Notes under the pieces: model-generated
The model's database searches: none
Told to the model about the DNA's origin: nothing
The model's input: the letters and a program-made list of their open reading frames with translations, nothing else
Position numbers and translations under genes: made by a program
Shown here: piece after piece, positions 11,977 to 23,560 of the stretch
Position numbering within the stretch: position 1 is the first letter of the stretch
How the letters are laid out: every line of letters starts with the position of its first letter
NCBI GenBank assembly: GCA_013397695.1
Contig: VYZI01000404.1
Span: forward strand, 89,734 to 153,733
Length of the DNA: 64,000 nucleotides
Direction of reading: 5' to 3'
DNA from: Centropus unirufus
Taxonomy: Eukaryota; Chordata; Aves; Cuculiformes; Centropidae

Positions 11977-14113
11977 CTTTGAAACCCAAGAATGCAGTAT
12001 TATTACAGGAAAAATCACACTGTCTAATATTATACAAAAATTTAAAATATAATTCAAAAGATCCACTATATCTTGATCAAAGACTGTCAGTATTAAACCA
12101 AGATCTTGGTTCCGTCCTTGATAATTGCTTCTGACAGACCACAGATCTGGAACATCGGATATCACTTGGTAGAGAATCACTCAAAATAATCCACAGCAAG
12201 GTGATGCTTCAGAACTAAATACACTCAATATTTCATTGGTCTCAATGTCACCAAAACCAAGGTTTTGCTGGCTGTGTTATGCTGGTTGGATTTATAAGGG
12301 TAATTCTCCTCGGACATCCTCCAAAGATAGAGATCATGTTGAGATATGGTCACCAGTCAGTTCTTGACTAAGGGCATTCCTACTTTGCTTCACCTGTATT
12401 GCTTTTTAAACAAATGCTATACCTTCCATGTCTTCAAAAGATATTTTTCCATACAGAAACAGCAATTTATTTTCATTTAAAGTAAGATTTTTCTCTTTCT
12501 TGTCTTGAATTGCTTATGTATCTTCTTACCTGTTATGTCATGCTTTTCAAGTATAGGCAGAAATCTTTGAAGGAAGCACTGTTATAGTACTCAGTTTAGT
12601 AAAGTTGACATGAATATATGCTCAATATTTCATCCTTTCCTTTTGCTTACCTCTTTAAAACGTACTCATATTTGAAATAAAGGATTGTCTAGGGGTTCCG
12701 GCTAAGACTTAGCAGGGCTGTGTTTATACTCCTGCACTGCCAGATTCTGTCTAAATGACATTGGATAAATCAGTTCAGACTGTGTTGTAGCTTCTCTAAC
12801 ATAAGAATGGTGCTTCCTTGCTTCAGTCAGGGGAAACATGAATATACATGGAAGAGATTTCATTGTAATAAATTACTATAATAATGGAAGCTACAAACCT
12901 TGCTAGGTATAAGTAGACAGCTTCTTTGTTCCTTTTTAACAGTTTGACAAATTGTTTTAAACCTTTATTAGGACATGAAAGAATTATATATATATGTATG
13001 TATTTACCACAATTGCCCAGTGGAAAAAATATTCCAGACAGGTTTAAAAGCCCTGGGTTTAGTATACTTGTGATTTAAATGTGGCATTAATAGCATCCTC
13101 TCAGAAGACTAGTGAGTTTGATTTTTTGAGGGAGGAAGGACTTTTGTAAAAAAAATACGTAAGTAACTACAAATGTCCCAGAGAAGAAAACTATCATAAA
13201 AGTGGTATTTATTTTGTCTTCAGAGGGTTTGAACAGGGACAAAGTATATTAGTGTTAGCAACTGGGATAATTTAGATGATGCAGATTATGTTTTGCAATC
13301 TCTTTTTCTGTCAAACAATGAGGAGAGTAGAGGGGAGGATGGGAGAGCAGAGAATGAGATTTTCCCTTTGAGGTTGGAATGGGATTCATTCTCCAAATAG
13401 GGTTTGCTGGTTATAGCATTTATCTCAGCCTTGGAGAAGCCAGTTCAAGTTTTCACCTGATTCAGGGTAGGTGCTTGAAATCAGATATTCCCTATCCTAA
13501 AGAACTGACCTAACTAGATTGCTGTCTATTCTTGGACTTGATTTTCTGTGTCATACTTGCACTTTTTTCACAGAAGAACTAAAGGTTCTTTTATGCATAA
13601 GCAGAATGTAAGAAGCAGGACATTCTGTACAATAAGATAATTGTGTTCTCTAGTTAGCACCACTATTGATATTTTACAGTAAATTTAATTTAATATAATG
13701 CAAGTACAGCCCATCTGTACACAGAAATTCTTCTGTGTTTGGGAACTACATTGTACAGGGAACTCCTGTGATTTTACTAAAAGGAATCACAATACCTCTT
13801 GGATCTGGATATTATTAGACTCAATCTACAGGTGTGCACTTAGAGACATTGACAGGTTTGATTTTTCCAAGGTTAATGCCAATAAGAAACTGCAGGTTTC
13901 AGCAGTTCCAACTGCAGATTGCAGCTTTGAAATCTACTTTCAGTCATTTTCCCAAGGGACATCAGTGACTGGATGAGTTCGCAACAGACAGAACCTAGGA
14001 TTCCTGCCTCACTCATCTCCTTGAGCTACCCGAATACTATAACAAAAGAAATATATTGCCCAGAATCCTGAGTACATTTCTGTAGCATGTGCATCAGTAT
14101 TTGGAACACTTAC
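11977..14113 (-). other. ZFHX4 intron, 2137 bp
   Basis: Bounded by the GTAAGT donor at 14113-14108 and the CAAAG acceptor ending at 11977. The interior is AT-rich, with no zinc-finger-like frame and no identifiable repeat. A plus-strand frame at 13698-13976 has no recognised domain. Confidence 0.85.
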
Positions 14114-14314
14114 TGTCATGAGCAGTTTCTCGACACAGTCAGGGGACACACTGTGCAAATGGGTCAAATGAAGCTGGAGATGCATTTTGTTGCTGAGGAC
14201 ATCCTGGCAGAGGGGGCAGCAGATAACAGGTTGCATTGAATGCTGTGACAGGACATGCATCTGGATACGATTTGGGTCCCTGCTATTGTAGTTACAATAA
14301 GGACATTGATAGAA
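14114..14314 (-). CDS. ZFHX4: ZFHX4 internal exon, 201 bp, two C2H2 zinc fingers
   Basis: Acceptor TTTTTTTTTCCAG (strong) and donor ACA|GTAAGT. The length is exactly 67 codons, phase 0 at both ends. It begins FYQCPYCNYNS and ends VEKLLMT. Finger one spans 14240-14305 (C-x2-C...H-x5-H) and finger two spans 14153-14218 (CCPLC...HLTHLH). These belong to the zinc-finger series upstream of the giant exon. The first finger's CPYC..Y form resembles the family's repeated CNYNT-type fingers. Confidence 0.95.
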
Positions 14315-14489
14315 CTGGAAAAAAAAATCAAATTAAGATGCAGGCTATTAGTCAGTGTGTTTTTTTTAACTTGCTGATATTGTTATTTTAATTGCATATC
14401 ATTTTTGTTTCATTCTTTAGTTATTTGAAAGAGTATTAAAGAGTATTAAGAGTATTAAAATGCAAATAAATTGTTACATTTTCCTTTAC
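14315..14489 (-). other. ZFHX4 mini-intron, 175 bp
   Basis: Donor GTAAAG at 14489 and a run of T before CCAG at 14315. It is far shorter than its neighbours (836 to more than 43,000 bp). It contains a threefold 10-bp tandem repeat near the donor (14431-14460). Confidence 0.88.
14431..14460 (+). repeat. Three-copy 10-bp tandem repeat in the mini-intron
   Basis: The unit GAGTATTAAA is repeated three times with slight change (gagtattaaa, gagtattaa, gagtattaaaa). It sits 30-59 bp inside the 175-bp intron, downstream of the donor on the transcribed strand. It is probably a small slippage product. Confidence 0.8.
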
Positions 14490-14623
14490 CTGCTCATGAC
14501 AAAATTTATTGTCTTCTGGAGGTTTTGATTTTTTAGCTGCACCATCCTCTTCTTTTGCCAGAAGAAGCTGTTGTGCCCCTACCACAGTGTTCACTTTTGG
14601 TTCCTTCTCTGGTGTGACTATTC
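14490..14623 (-). CDS. ZFHX4: ZFHX4 internal exon, 134 bp, linker region
   Basis: Encodes (G)IVTPEKEPKV...EDNKFCHEQ, a Lys/Glu-rich linker. The donor is CAG|GTAAAG; the exon ends in phase 0 and joins FYQCPY of the next exon. Two acceptors six bases apart are possible: after GGAATAG (exon start 14623) or after the second AATAG (start 14617). Both keep frame. The first gives Gly-Ile before VTPEKE and is preferred, because a Gly-Ile pair stands there in mammalian ZFHX4 as I recall it. Only 175 bp of intron separate it from the next exon. Confidence 0.88.
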
Positions 14624-17600
14624 CTATTCCGAAAACACAATATTTTAAAAACATATATTATACTTGAAAGTACCCTGCTTTAAAAAGATGCTGTGATTCC
14701 AAAGGTCTCTATTGTCTTTGAGAGTCTTTTGTTTAAAGAAAAACACATTTGAATAAAACAAGTCTGGTAAGCACAAAAGTGAAAACACACTTTTATCCTG
14801 GATGGAGACTCTATAAATATATTTAAAAATGGACTTGTCTCTACTGTTTAGATAACCTTACTTTGCCTTTAAAGATTAATCAATGATGTGCTCCCTTCAG
14901 CAATTCGGCATGAATTTGTGTATTACGCTAAAACCATCTTTTTGCTTAAAAATCTCGTTTTCCAAAGTAATTAATTTGCTGCTGTTTAATTACCCTCTCA
15001 CTTTTCTAAACTGTCTGAGCAATATGATATGAATATCGTGCTGTTTTGATAACTCCTTCCTGGTTACGATTCTGAAGCTAAATATAGTGAGGCTTTAAAA
15101 GAAATACTGTGGAGAATAGGATTTCAAGAGCTAACTTAACATTAATTATATACGAAGATCAGTCATTTGGGATTGCCTTAGATGTTTACACTGTGAATTT
15201 TTATAGTCTGGCATTTGTGATCAAAACCTGAATATAATTGTTTTCTATAGATAGTTCTACTATTAAGTATTAAATACCGTATTTAATATTATGCCTGAAC
15301 TAGCTGTGTAATGTGGCCCAGTCTTGCACACATCAAAGAAATGAGCGCAATTCTAATTTCCCAGTCCATCAGAAAATTCTTTCCAGCGTCAATTTGCCAG
15401 ATAATCTCTTCTGCTAGGCTGGATATTACAAGAGCATTGGGTAGGCATGTCACATACATCTCACGACAAACACAAAACCTCATTTACCAACCATTCCAAT
15501 CTCATCATAGTGCGGCATCATCTGACCTTTTTTCTGCTGTTTATTATGAGTATTTCTAATTTTAACTTTCAATTTTCACCATCTTCCAGTCAATTTGCAA
15601 CTAAATTATTTCCAGGGTGAGGACACTATCACTGGACACTGGGTGCAAATACATCTTGAAATGCAATGAAGCTAAACCATTGATTGCTATCAGACCCAAC
15701 GTAAATATATAGTCCAGGGGTAATCTGATTGTATGCTATGCATGAAGATTTATCTTGATTTTTTCAATCCACATAAGGTTCATATAAATGAACAAATTGT
15801 ACCTCATTGCACAATAACCTAGGATTAATTTTAAAATAAGGTCATGGATGTTTTGGCAACACAGTAAACATGAACAAAGGAAATACTTTTTCGGTAGACA
15901 AAACTAAGAAATTATTGTCCTACAGACTTTGTGCAATTTGATATTAGAACAACATTAAATAGAAGTAAAATAAGAGAACAGTGTTCAAGGTAAATACCAA
16001 ATCCTCACAGAACAACAATAAAAAATTGAAAACTCAATCATACAGGGACATTTTCTGAAGCACATTTTTTTAAAAAACAACATAAACATATTTTATGACT
16101 TATACATTAACAGCGATTTCCCCACACACTGTTTTTCATTCCTAAATTGCTAATTATTTCTTTTGGTGTAATTTAGACCAGTAATTTCACATGTTCTTGC
16201 TCAAATTAAAGTTTATTCTTGTTATATTTTCTCCCTTTAACGACCAATTTGTCAACATCAGTTCCATATCTGAACAAGCCGCTTTCTGGAGCCCCGCTGG
16301 AATTTTACACTCTCAGGAACTGATCCTGGAGGGCTCATTTAGACTGTTCAGCCAGTGCTGAGCCGGTGACCTGAAGGACTGATGATGCTTAAAGGCAATA
16401 TCTAATGATGCAATCACATATGACACAATTTTATTACTTACTTTGGTTTATGATAATGCAGTATTCCCAGGCCTATCTGTATTTACTTGGTAATACACCA
16501 TTATTATTTAAATGTCTTAATTGTGAGAATTATTGGAAGTAAAAAAAGGTGACATACTGTTTTAACAGAGAAAGGTTGCTTATCAGTTTTTAGGAGGATA
16601 GGTTGAAACTATTAAGACCTCTCCATTTCCAGTTGTCAAAAACATCTAACAGTGGACTATTGTTTCTTACCTTTATCACAAGTGACTTTAAAAATGTCCT
16701 TTCTTAAAGATAAATGGGCCAGAAAATCAGCTGGTGTAAATGGACACTGTTCTAAAGGATATTGAATTAAAAAGCAAAAATAAAAAAAAAATCTGCCTGC
16801 TCTTCCCCCTATCAGTTATTCTCAACTGGTTCTTACAGAAATTAGGATGCAAATTCTGGTCCAAAATCCACTTGTGAAAATGCATTTAACTGGTTTTTGG
16901 CAGTGGTATTTAACTGCTAGTGAATTTAGCTTGGAGTGCACTGTGTGTGCACCTGGGTACACACAAGGTTAGTATTAAATATCATCTTCCACTACAGGAT
17001 GGAATATCTTAATTACTTCAAAGGGCCTATAATAATCATGAAACACATAGTTCTTGCTTCTATAAAAACAAGAGGGGGGAGTTGGTTAAATTTTCTTTTG
17101 TGGTTATTATAATAAAACCATAGAGTTATAAAACACTGTGCTGGGGTCAATAAATGCATAACAAAGCACAGATTTTTACTATGTTTACTGTGTTATTTAT
17201 GTAAACTGTCAAAATTTACAGAGGGTTTGTTGGTTTTGTTGTTGTTGTTGCTCTGGATTCATTCAACCTCAAGCACTGTTGTTTCTTTAATGACTGAAGT
17301 TCCATCTGGCCTGTAATAAAGTAACCAATTCCCTGACTTATGGCGAGCTTTGCGAAAACAAGGAGGGGGGTTGGGTGGTGATTCTTTTCTCTGGCATGGG
17401 GACACCACTCATCCCCGCATGTGGTAAGGAGCGAACCCCTCCAGTCAGAGTAGACATGCCAGAAATAAAAGAGATTGGCTCCTTATGCAATGATGCAGCT
17501 ACCACAACTCAGCGCCTCATCCTGCTCTATCAGCTTTCTGTGTTGAATTCACTGTTTTCAGAAGATAGATGTGCTTTTTATTCTTGAGACACAGTATCTG

Positions 17601-20589
17601 TGGAGGTTTTTTTTGCTATTTGTGAAACACCATTTCATTTTAGAATGCAAAATACATGGCATTATTTTAGATGAATAATGCCTTTTCAATACATTTAGCT
17701 AAAAATGTAAGTTTAATTATCAAGAAGTGCCATGAAATAGACTTTTCAATGACTGCTTGACAGTTAACTTGTGTAAGATTGCCAGTAAAAATGACATCAT
17801 TCATTGCAATTCAGATGCCATCACCTTTGCAACATTTTTGAAACCCCCAAATAAAAATAAAAATGTTTGTGTGACTAATAAGAAGGAGAAAGTTAACAAA
17901 ATATGTGTACTAATGGAAAAAAGAATCCTGGAAAATGCATAATCAAAATACTATTTTCTTATTTATGAATCTATCTATTTATTTGATAAAGATTGCATAA
18001 TTTAAGGCTTCTGACACATCAGATGATGATATTCAGCCTCAAAATAATTCTAAAATTATAATTACTGTTAGAGTATTCTTTCTAATTAGAGTAGAATGAA
18101 AGGATAATTTTCATTGCAATAATGAAGGTTAATTTCCATCCTTCCTCATGTTTACTACCTTATTAAAAAGTGCTCCCCTTAGCCATGGCAGAGACATATT
18201 ACATTTTCAATGCAAATGTATTAATCTGGATAAATTCCATATTAATTCTTGAACTGCATAGAGCTGTAATTTGGATTATAATTAATCTAAAGTGGCACTA
18301 GATTTAAATGACAATATAAATGAGGCATTAGTAGGCTTTTCTATTCTGAATGAATATTCAACAAATATAACTTGCATATTGCCAAGTCTCATTTTGAAAG
18401 CTCTACTCCTTGAGATAAGGTAAGCAATACAGCACAACAACTTGCACAAACATACAGGTTGCTAAATACATGTTAATCCTTTCTTGTCTAATAGAGTCTA
18501 TGCTAAAGAGGGGTCACACCACTTTCCTGTCTAACTTGTTAGTATTGTGATTAATTTATTGGTTTTCCTGAGAATTCTTTGGCAAGACTTGCAACACTTA
18601 ATTCATGAGAAAGCCCAAATTAACATTCAATTATACATAAGCAGTTATGCAGTCATTAGAAATACTTGTCAGCTGAGTGAAAATTGAGATGATGTTCTGA
18701 ACGTTACATAGGCAGAATTAATTTAGATTAGCAAAATAAAAGTTTCTAAAAGATATAGGCTTTTACAGTACAAACTACTTTCTGCAAAGCACAAAGGCAG
18801 TCATGTATTTCAAGCCCTTGTTTTTATACGAATCTTACTGCAAAGTTATTTGTGTAATTGCTGGCATGGGAATGCAGAACCATTATGCTGGGGTTTTTTG
18901 TAGTGCACCCAGTAGGCATCTGGATATAGGTTTGTCCTAATTAAACTTGGACCTTATGAGCAGCTAATCCTGATGGAATTTTGAGAATTCCCCTTCAGTA
19001 TTTTTTTCTAGATTCCATATTTTTTTAATATTTTTTTTCTAGAGCTTTAACACAATATTCTTTCTTGAACAACTATAAAGGGATCTGCACAAAAAAAAAG
19101 GGGGTTAATAAATTCCCTGAAGGGATGCACAGTGCCCCCTAGGCCAGACTGTATGGTGGAAAATGCAGGTTGCAGGAGGCTGTCTAGGATGCCCCCTGAT
19201 GAGACTGCACAGGAGGACCTATGTTGCTCTGGGAGCGTGGCTTTACTGCACTACAGACAGTTTTTTCCAAGTCAGAGAGACAGCCAAGGTACATAGATAT
19301 TTTAAACCACAACATAGTTTCTTGCTCATCATACTCCTTGTCATCATCAGCCTCTCTTCCATCTCCTGATCTCAAAAGATAAAAAAAACCTGAAGAAGAT
19401 ATGAGGTTCTAAACTGTGATGGGTATTGACCTTAGCACATCAGCAAGCAAACTTAAAGGAATCTTTAATCTTTAAGTCAACCTTCTGACTTGATTCAGCA
19501 CAGAAAGGACCGTGTATAACTTTTGTAAAAAAGGAAATTAAAAAATGTTTAATATGTAAAAAGCAATTTACACTGTGAGAGAATTTGAGTGTAAAGAAAC
19601 TCACACGTAAAATGATATTTTCTCTACAACTCTATGTCTTTACATAGAATACAACCTCCTTTGTAGGCTGCTGTCATTGGCACACAAGGAAAAGATATAT
19701 GACTACTTGAAACTAATAGGCTTCAACCTGTTTCAGCACTTCTTCTGCTTCAGTGAATCCAACATAATGTAACTAGGTATAGCGTGCGGCAAAAGTAGCC
19801 AATGTAATATTCATTGTGACCATAGATTTCCATCTCATACATAAAAAGCATGGATGAAGTCACATATTTGCCAAATCAAACACAGAAAAAGCCTTGGGTA
19901 TCTACACCAGATGCTGGCTCTGGGTTTGTTTGCGCACAAGTAAATGTCATGACATAGGGGTTTTGTTTTCAAAGACAGTAGCTTTCATTACTGGGCTTTG
20001 TCTATTCCAGGAGATCAAAATTACCCAACCCATAATCCGTTTTCAATGATATTTCCTCTTTCTTAGGCTGAATCATCTGTAAACTTTTTCACTGGATTTT
20101 GTGCATTTTTTTTCAAAATGCCTCAAATAAATGCTCAGGAAGAGGCCAGATTCTTGGAAGTAACTGATCAGGGAGCAAGAGCTAAAAAAAAAAATAAAAC
20201 CCCCAAAATTCTTTGGGTTAAAAGGGGGGCAAAACCTGATTGAAGAAAAAATTCAAGTGGTACCTAATCCTATGCTTATGAAAAATTAATATGCCATCAG
20301 AGGAATCACAAGTACAGCTAAGATTAATGAAAGGCGCTTAAAAAATTACAAGCACACAAACTGATTTGATTAAAAAATAATCTCACTGGTCGTCCTGTAA
20401 TATTCTTCAACTTATCCGCATCTATCCTGTCAGATGGTTATGATTAAAAATAGGTCAATGGGAGGCTACTGATAGAAATCACATGCAAAATGCACATGCA
20501 ATGAATAGTAGTGGGAACGTCCAGACAGTTTAAAATGAAAGAGCATTTCATAAGTTAAAAAAGAGGAAGACAAAATTCTAGCATCTTAC
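14624..20589 (-). other. ZFHX4 intron, 5966 bp
   Basis: Bounded by donor GTAAGA at 20589 and the tandem acceptor at 14624/14618. It includes the TAAT-dense block at 18040-18300. The open frames at 15289-15559, 17375-17587 and 19163-19375 have no recognised domains and no codon-level support; those at 15.3-15.5 and 19.2-19.4 kb overlap on both strands. No transposon was identified. Confidence 0.8.
18040..18300. promoter_or_regulatory. TAAT/ATTA-dense intronic block, candidate homeodomain-bound element
   Basis: I count more than 15 TAAT or ATTA cores in about 260 bp, several fused as TAATTA or ATTATAATTA (for example at 18055-18065, 18083-18088 and 18276-18287). This is roughly three times what the local AT content suggests by my rough estimate. 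TAAT is the core site of many homeodomains, and AT-motif binding is established for the paralogue ZFHX3/ATBF1. Enhancer function and autoregulation are inference. Confidence 0.35.
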
Positions 20590-20706
20590 CAGAGTCTTTA
20601 CTAGATTTTTTGCCTTCATTATTGTCTCTCTCACTTGAGTCTTTATCATCAGCCACAGCCACTGATGTACTTTTAGCAGACCCTTCTGTATCTTCACCTT
20701 GTTCTT
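20590..20706 (-). CDS. ZFHX4: ZFHX4 internal exon, 117 bp, acidic linker
   Basis: Too short for a 60-codon ORF search, but read directly: acceptor TGCTTATCCACAG, then two bases finishing a Glu codon, then EQGEDTEGSAKSTSV, an Asp/Glu/Ser-rich stretch ending ERDNNEGKKSSKDS plus one base, then donor G|GTAAGA. Length 117 = 2 + 38 codons + 1, fitting the phase of the next exon. The ERDN-EGK-S-KDS pattern corresponds to the acidic segment that precedes the GI(I/V)TPEKE linker in mammalian ZFHX4. The previous exon, expected to end in a zinc finger and an acidic tail, was not found in the rest of the window. Confidence 0.87.
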
Positions 20707-21646
20707 CTGTGGATAAGCACAGAAAAGATCTTAGAAAAGAAATGCAGTGACCACTTAACAGCAGTTAAAATATATGTCCTGTAAGAAGAACAGCACTAAC
20801 AGAGGGTGGCAAAAGAGGAGAAAAGAGGCACTGGGGGGGAAGAGGGAGAAAAGATAAAGAACAGTTCTTTAAAGAAGTTGGACATTAATTAAGAAATATT
20901 TGCAAAATTTCAAAATCTATCCAGAAATTCAGACCATGTCTTTATCAGAGTACAGCAGTGTGACAGGTTTAAAGCCTGTCATTTCATATTCTTTGGCTAT
21001 AGACGATTTGTGTTAAAATATACACATGCATGGACACACACCCTGCATGGGCCAGAACAAAAGCCAGCATATGTAAAAATGCATCTTGGAGCCAAAAAAG
21101 CAAAAAAAAAAAAAGCAAAAAAAAAAGCGGGGGGCGGGAGGAAGGGCGGAATTCGAATATAAATCCTATTAGTGCAGCAGTATCCCGCTAATTGCAGTAA
21201 GTAAGTATTAGGTATTAGGTACTGTATTAAACATAAACCTCGGGCTTTGCGGGAGAAGTCTCAAATTTTGTCTCCAGGGGGAGCCATTCAGGATAAATGA
21301 CGCAACTTGGGCCATGGCTTCTGAGGAAGCAGCAGTACCCACACCTCGCTTACGTGTTCACACCAGCTAGATTACATGGAAATCTTCACAGTAACTCAAG
21401 CCCATTTAATTATTCGGTAAATCTTAGCTATGCTGCTACTGGTGGATTAATCTGTTTATGCAGTTAGCTTCTATGCTGGGGCTGTGTAGCACTAATCCGT
21501 GAAAGGCCCACTGTTCCTTTTCATCCTGTGATCATTTGTCTCTCACTGTGCTGATGTCACATTTTAATGAATTTTTAGCAATCTGAGTAATGCCAGATAA
21601 CCAGACATGCAACTCCCCACAGCACAGCGTGCTGTTTTCATTGCAG

Positions 21647-21682
21647 CACACACACGCAAACACACACACACAAAAAAAAAAA
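21647..21682. repeat. CA dinucleotide repeat with A tail
   Basis: An interrupted CA run (CACACACACGCAAA then CACACACACACA) followed by about eleven A. A short microsatellite inside the long intron. It sits next to a stretch at 21700-22200 with no open frame. Confidence 0.9.
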
Positions 21683-23208
21683 TATTTCCCGGCTCAGGTA
21701 GAAATTATATAAATTAGGAGGTGAAGGTAAAATGGGATGCGAAGCACCAGGCCGCTCAATTTCATAAAATCTTTAATGACCATGTAAATTAACCCTGGAA
21801 AGGCAAAAGGTCACAGACACACATTTGCATACACTCTTCTATTCACTTTTGATAAGCAGAGCTTTTATGCAGGGAACATGATACAATTAACCCTTCAGGA
21901 GCCATACAAAATGCAGCTACCGACATTTTAAGTGTCAAGCATTAACTGAAAATTACACACTGCATAAAATTTTCATTGTAAATGCTATAGTGATTGAAAG
22001 GGGAAATAGTGGCCCTCTTCGCACCCCATGTTTTATTAATAACATTCTGACAACCGAATGAAATATCCTCTGTCATATGTAGCAGCTGAGCACAAAAAAT
22101 TGCTGCTTAGCGCCTTACTTGCCAGCCAGGCACTGAAACTGTATGCCTAGGCAAACAACCCTCAAATCGATGTGGCGAACCTATCTGACTCTAAACTGTC
22201 TGCAAAATCTTTTGTAAATAAGAAGAGAAAGACGCGGCTGCAATTTTGGAAACTAAAGTGAAAAAAAAAAAAAGATATTTACCACAGATCAATGTGTTTT
22301 GCGTTGACATCGGAATACAATAGGTTAGGACTAAGCATGCGTGTCCACTTTTTGGAACAATGCAGGGAGAAAGATGGTCCCTCTTTCAGAAATAATTGCA
22401 TATAAAAAAAATTTCCATCAGAATGGAAACCCCCCCCATGCTGTCTCAGCACTCTCACCCTTGTGATCCCCCACCCCCTCCTCCGATGATAGCTAATCAA
22501 ACATGGTAGGCATCCCTGTCGCAGCTGGAAGCAGGACTGTGTTTGTCAGGGTGGCAGGGGAGCGCAGTTCGTGATGCTGAGAGCCTGTGATCATGCCCAG
22601 CTTAGGCTGTGTTAATGCTGAGCGTGCACACATGAGCCTTGTATCCAGTGTCAGGCCCCATGGCCTCATGGAGCCAATGGCAATCCTTTTCCGACTCATC
22701 CTTGGGAGCAGACGCATTGCTTCTTTTACTAGATTTACTGGCCCAATCCCCCTGGGCTGGAAAATGAAGTGTCAAAGTGCTACTGAGTGTCCTTATCTTG
22801 AGGGGACATAAAATTGTAAGGGCTATCGTGGCACACATTAATAAAACATTGTGTGTGTGTCAGGCAAAGGGAACGAAAATTATGAAGGTACTAAAAGAAA
22901 GCTACAGTATCATCTGGGTCTCATCAGACAATTTTTGCAGGGTGCTCTCCTGTTTTTCTGGTATGTGTTTTAAGTGTGAGAGAAATTCCCAGACATGTTC
23001 TCCTATACATCATCTTGGTGTCTGACCTCAGACTGACCCTGGCAACAGTTTGAGAAATCTGAATGTGAACAAAGACTCTGTGTCAGCAGCAGGGAGAGAT
23101 TGCGGGATAGACTTTCCCCATCAACTTAATCGCAAACAGCAGTTCTGAGGCCATAACTTTACAGGGCTCCACCAAGCCACAAACACATAACCTTTAGAGG
23201 TGAAACTG

Positions 23209-23234
23209 CCCCCCACTCCCCACCCCACCCTCCC
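23209..23234 (-). other. Potential G-quadruplex motif on the minus (transcribed-RNA sense) strand
   Basis: The plus strand reads CCCCCC-ACT-CCCC-A-CCCC-A-CCC-T-CCC. The minus strand therefore has five runs of three or more G separated by loops of 1-3 bases, satisfying the usual G3+N1-7 rule. It would lie in ZFHX4 pre-mRNA. Folding is not shown. Confidence 0.55.
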
Positions 23235-23484
23235 TTCTGTGATTTTTCTGTCTTGTGGTGCTCCCTTTGATGTAGCAAGGCAATTAGCTCTAATGTTCAA
23301 GCACTGCAGACCTGTTTTATGGTTTGGAAGGTGAGAGCTGTTTATTACAGGTGGGCTCCTGGGGGCCATAAAGGCTTTGCAAATTTTTAATCATGCAAAA
23401 AACTAATCAAAATGTAACTTATACACACCATAAAAATTAATATCATTATTATGCACAGTATAAATTGCGTGCCGTAGCTTTCAA

Positions 23485-23560
23485 TGGCACTCACTTCTAG
23501 AAAATACATTTGGCATTCATTTCAGAAATATGTATGGCATTCACTTCAGAAATAAATTCC
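23485..23560 (+). repeat. Three-copy tandem repeat of about 25 bp
   Basis: Copies start at 23485, 23511 and 23535, each beginning TGGCA(C/T)TCA(C/T)TTC and continuing into AGAAAATA/AGAAATA. Units are 24-26 bp and diverged. No relation to a known transposon was recognised. Confidence 0.8.

Larger units (their letters stand above)
5638..20706 (-). other. ZFHX4: ZFHX4 gene, 3' half (partial gene span within the window)
   Basis: Five consecutive coding exons on the minus strand share one continuous reading frame across four introns, and each join conserves phase. The peptide matches my knowledge of vertebrate ZFHX4 rather than its paralogue ZFHX3: the first homeodomain reads ILRAYFDINNSP, and the linker after it reads TVLEDIRIDPQP, where ZFHX3 differs. 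ZFHX4 is a nuclear DNA-binding transcription factor of about 3,600 residues expressed in developing neural and other tissues. About 1,985 codons are present here. The N-terminal exons (beyond 64000) and the C-terminal exon (before position 1) are missing, so both ends are window truncations and not breaks in the gene. Paralogue assignment is from memory of the family and was not searched. Confidence 0.95.

Noticed and set aside
17375..17587. 70-codon plus-strand frame in relatively GC-rich DNA
   Set aside because: No domain or splice context; composition alone is not evidence of coding.
19184..19375. Minus-strand frame with an acidic EADDDKEYDEQE stretch, considered as an extra ZFHX4 exon
   Set aside because: It lies between two exons that already join in phase, and I see no matching segment in the known protein.
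21127..21150. G-rich run (GGGGGGCGGGAGGAAGGGCGG) as a quadruplex
   Set aside because: Only three separate runs of three or more G, so it does not meet the four-run rule.
22493..22838. Overlapping open frames on both strands in a GC-richer stretch
   Set aside because: No recognisable domain, no splice-phase fit to ZFHX4 and frames on both strands; more likely non-coding, perhaps a conserved element.
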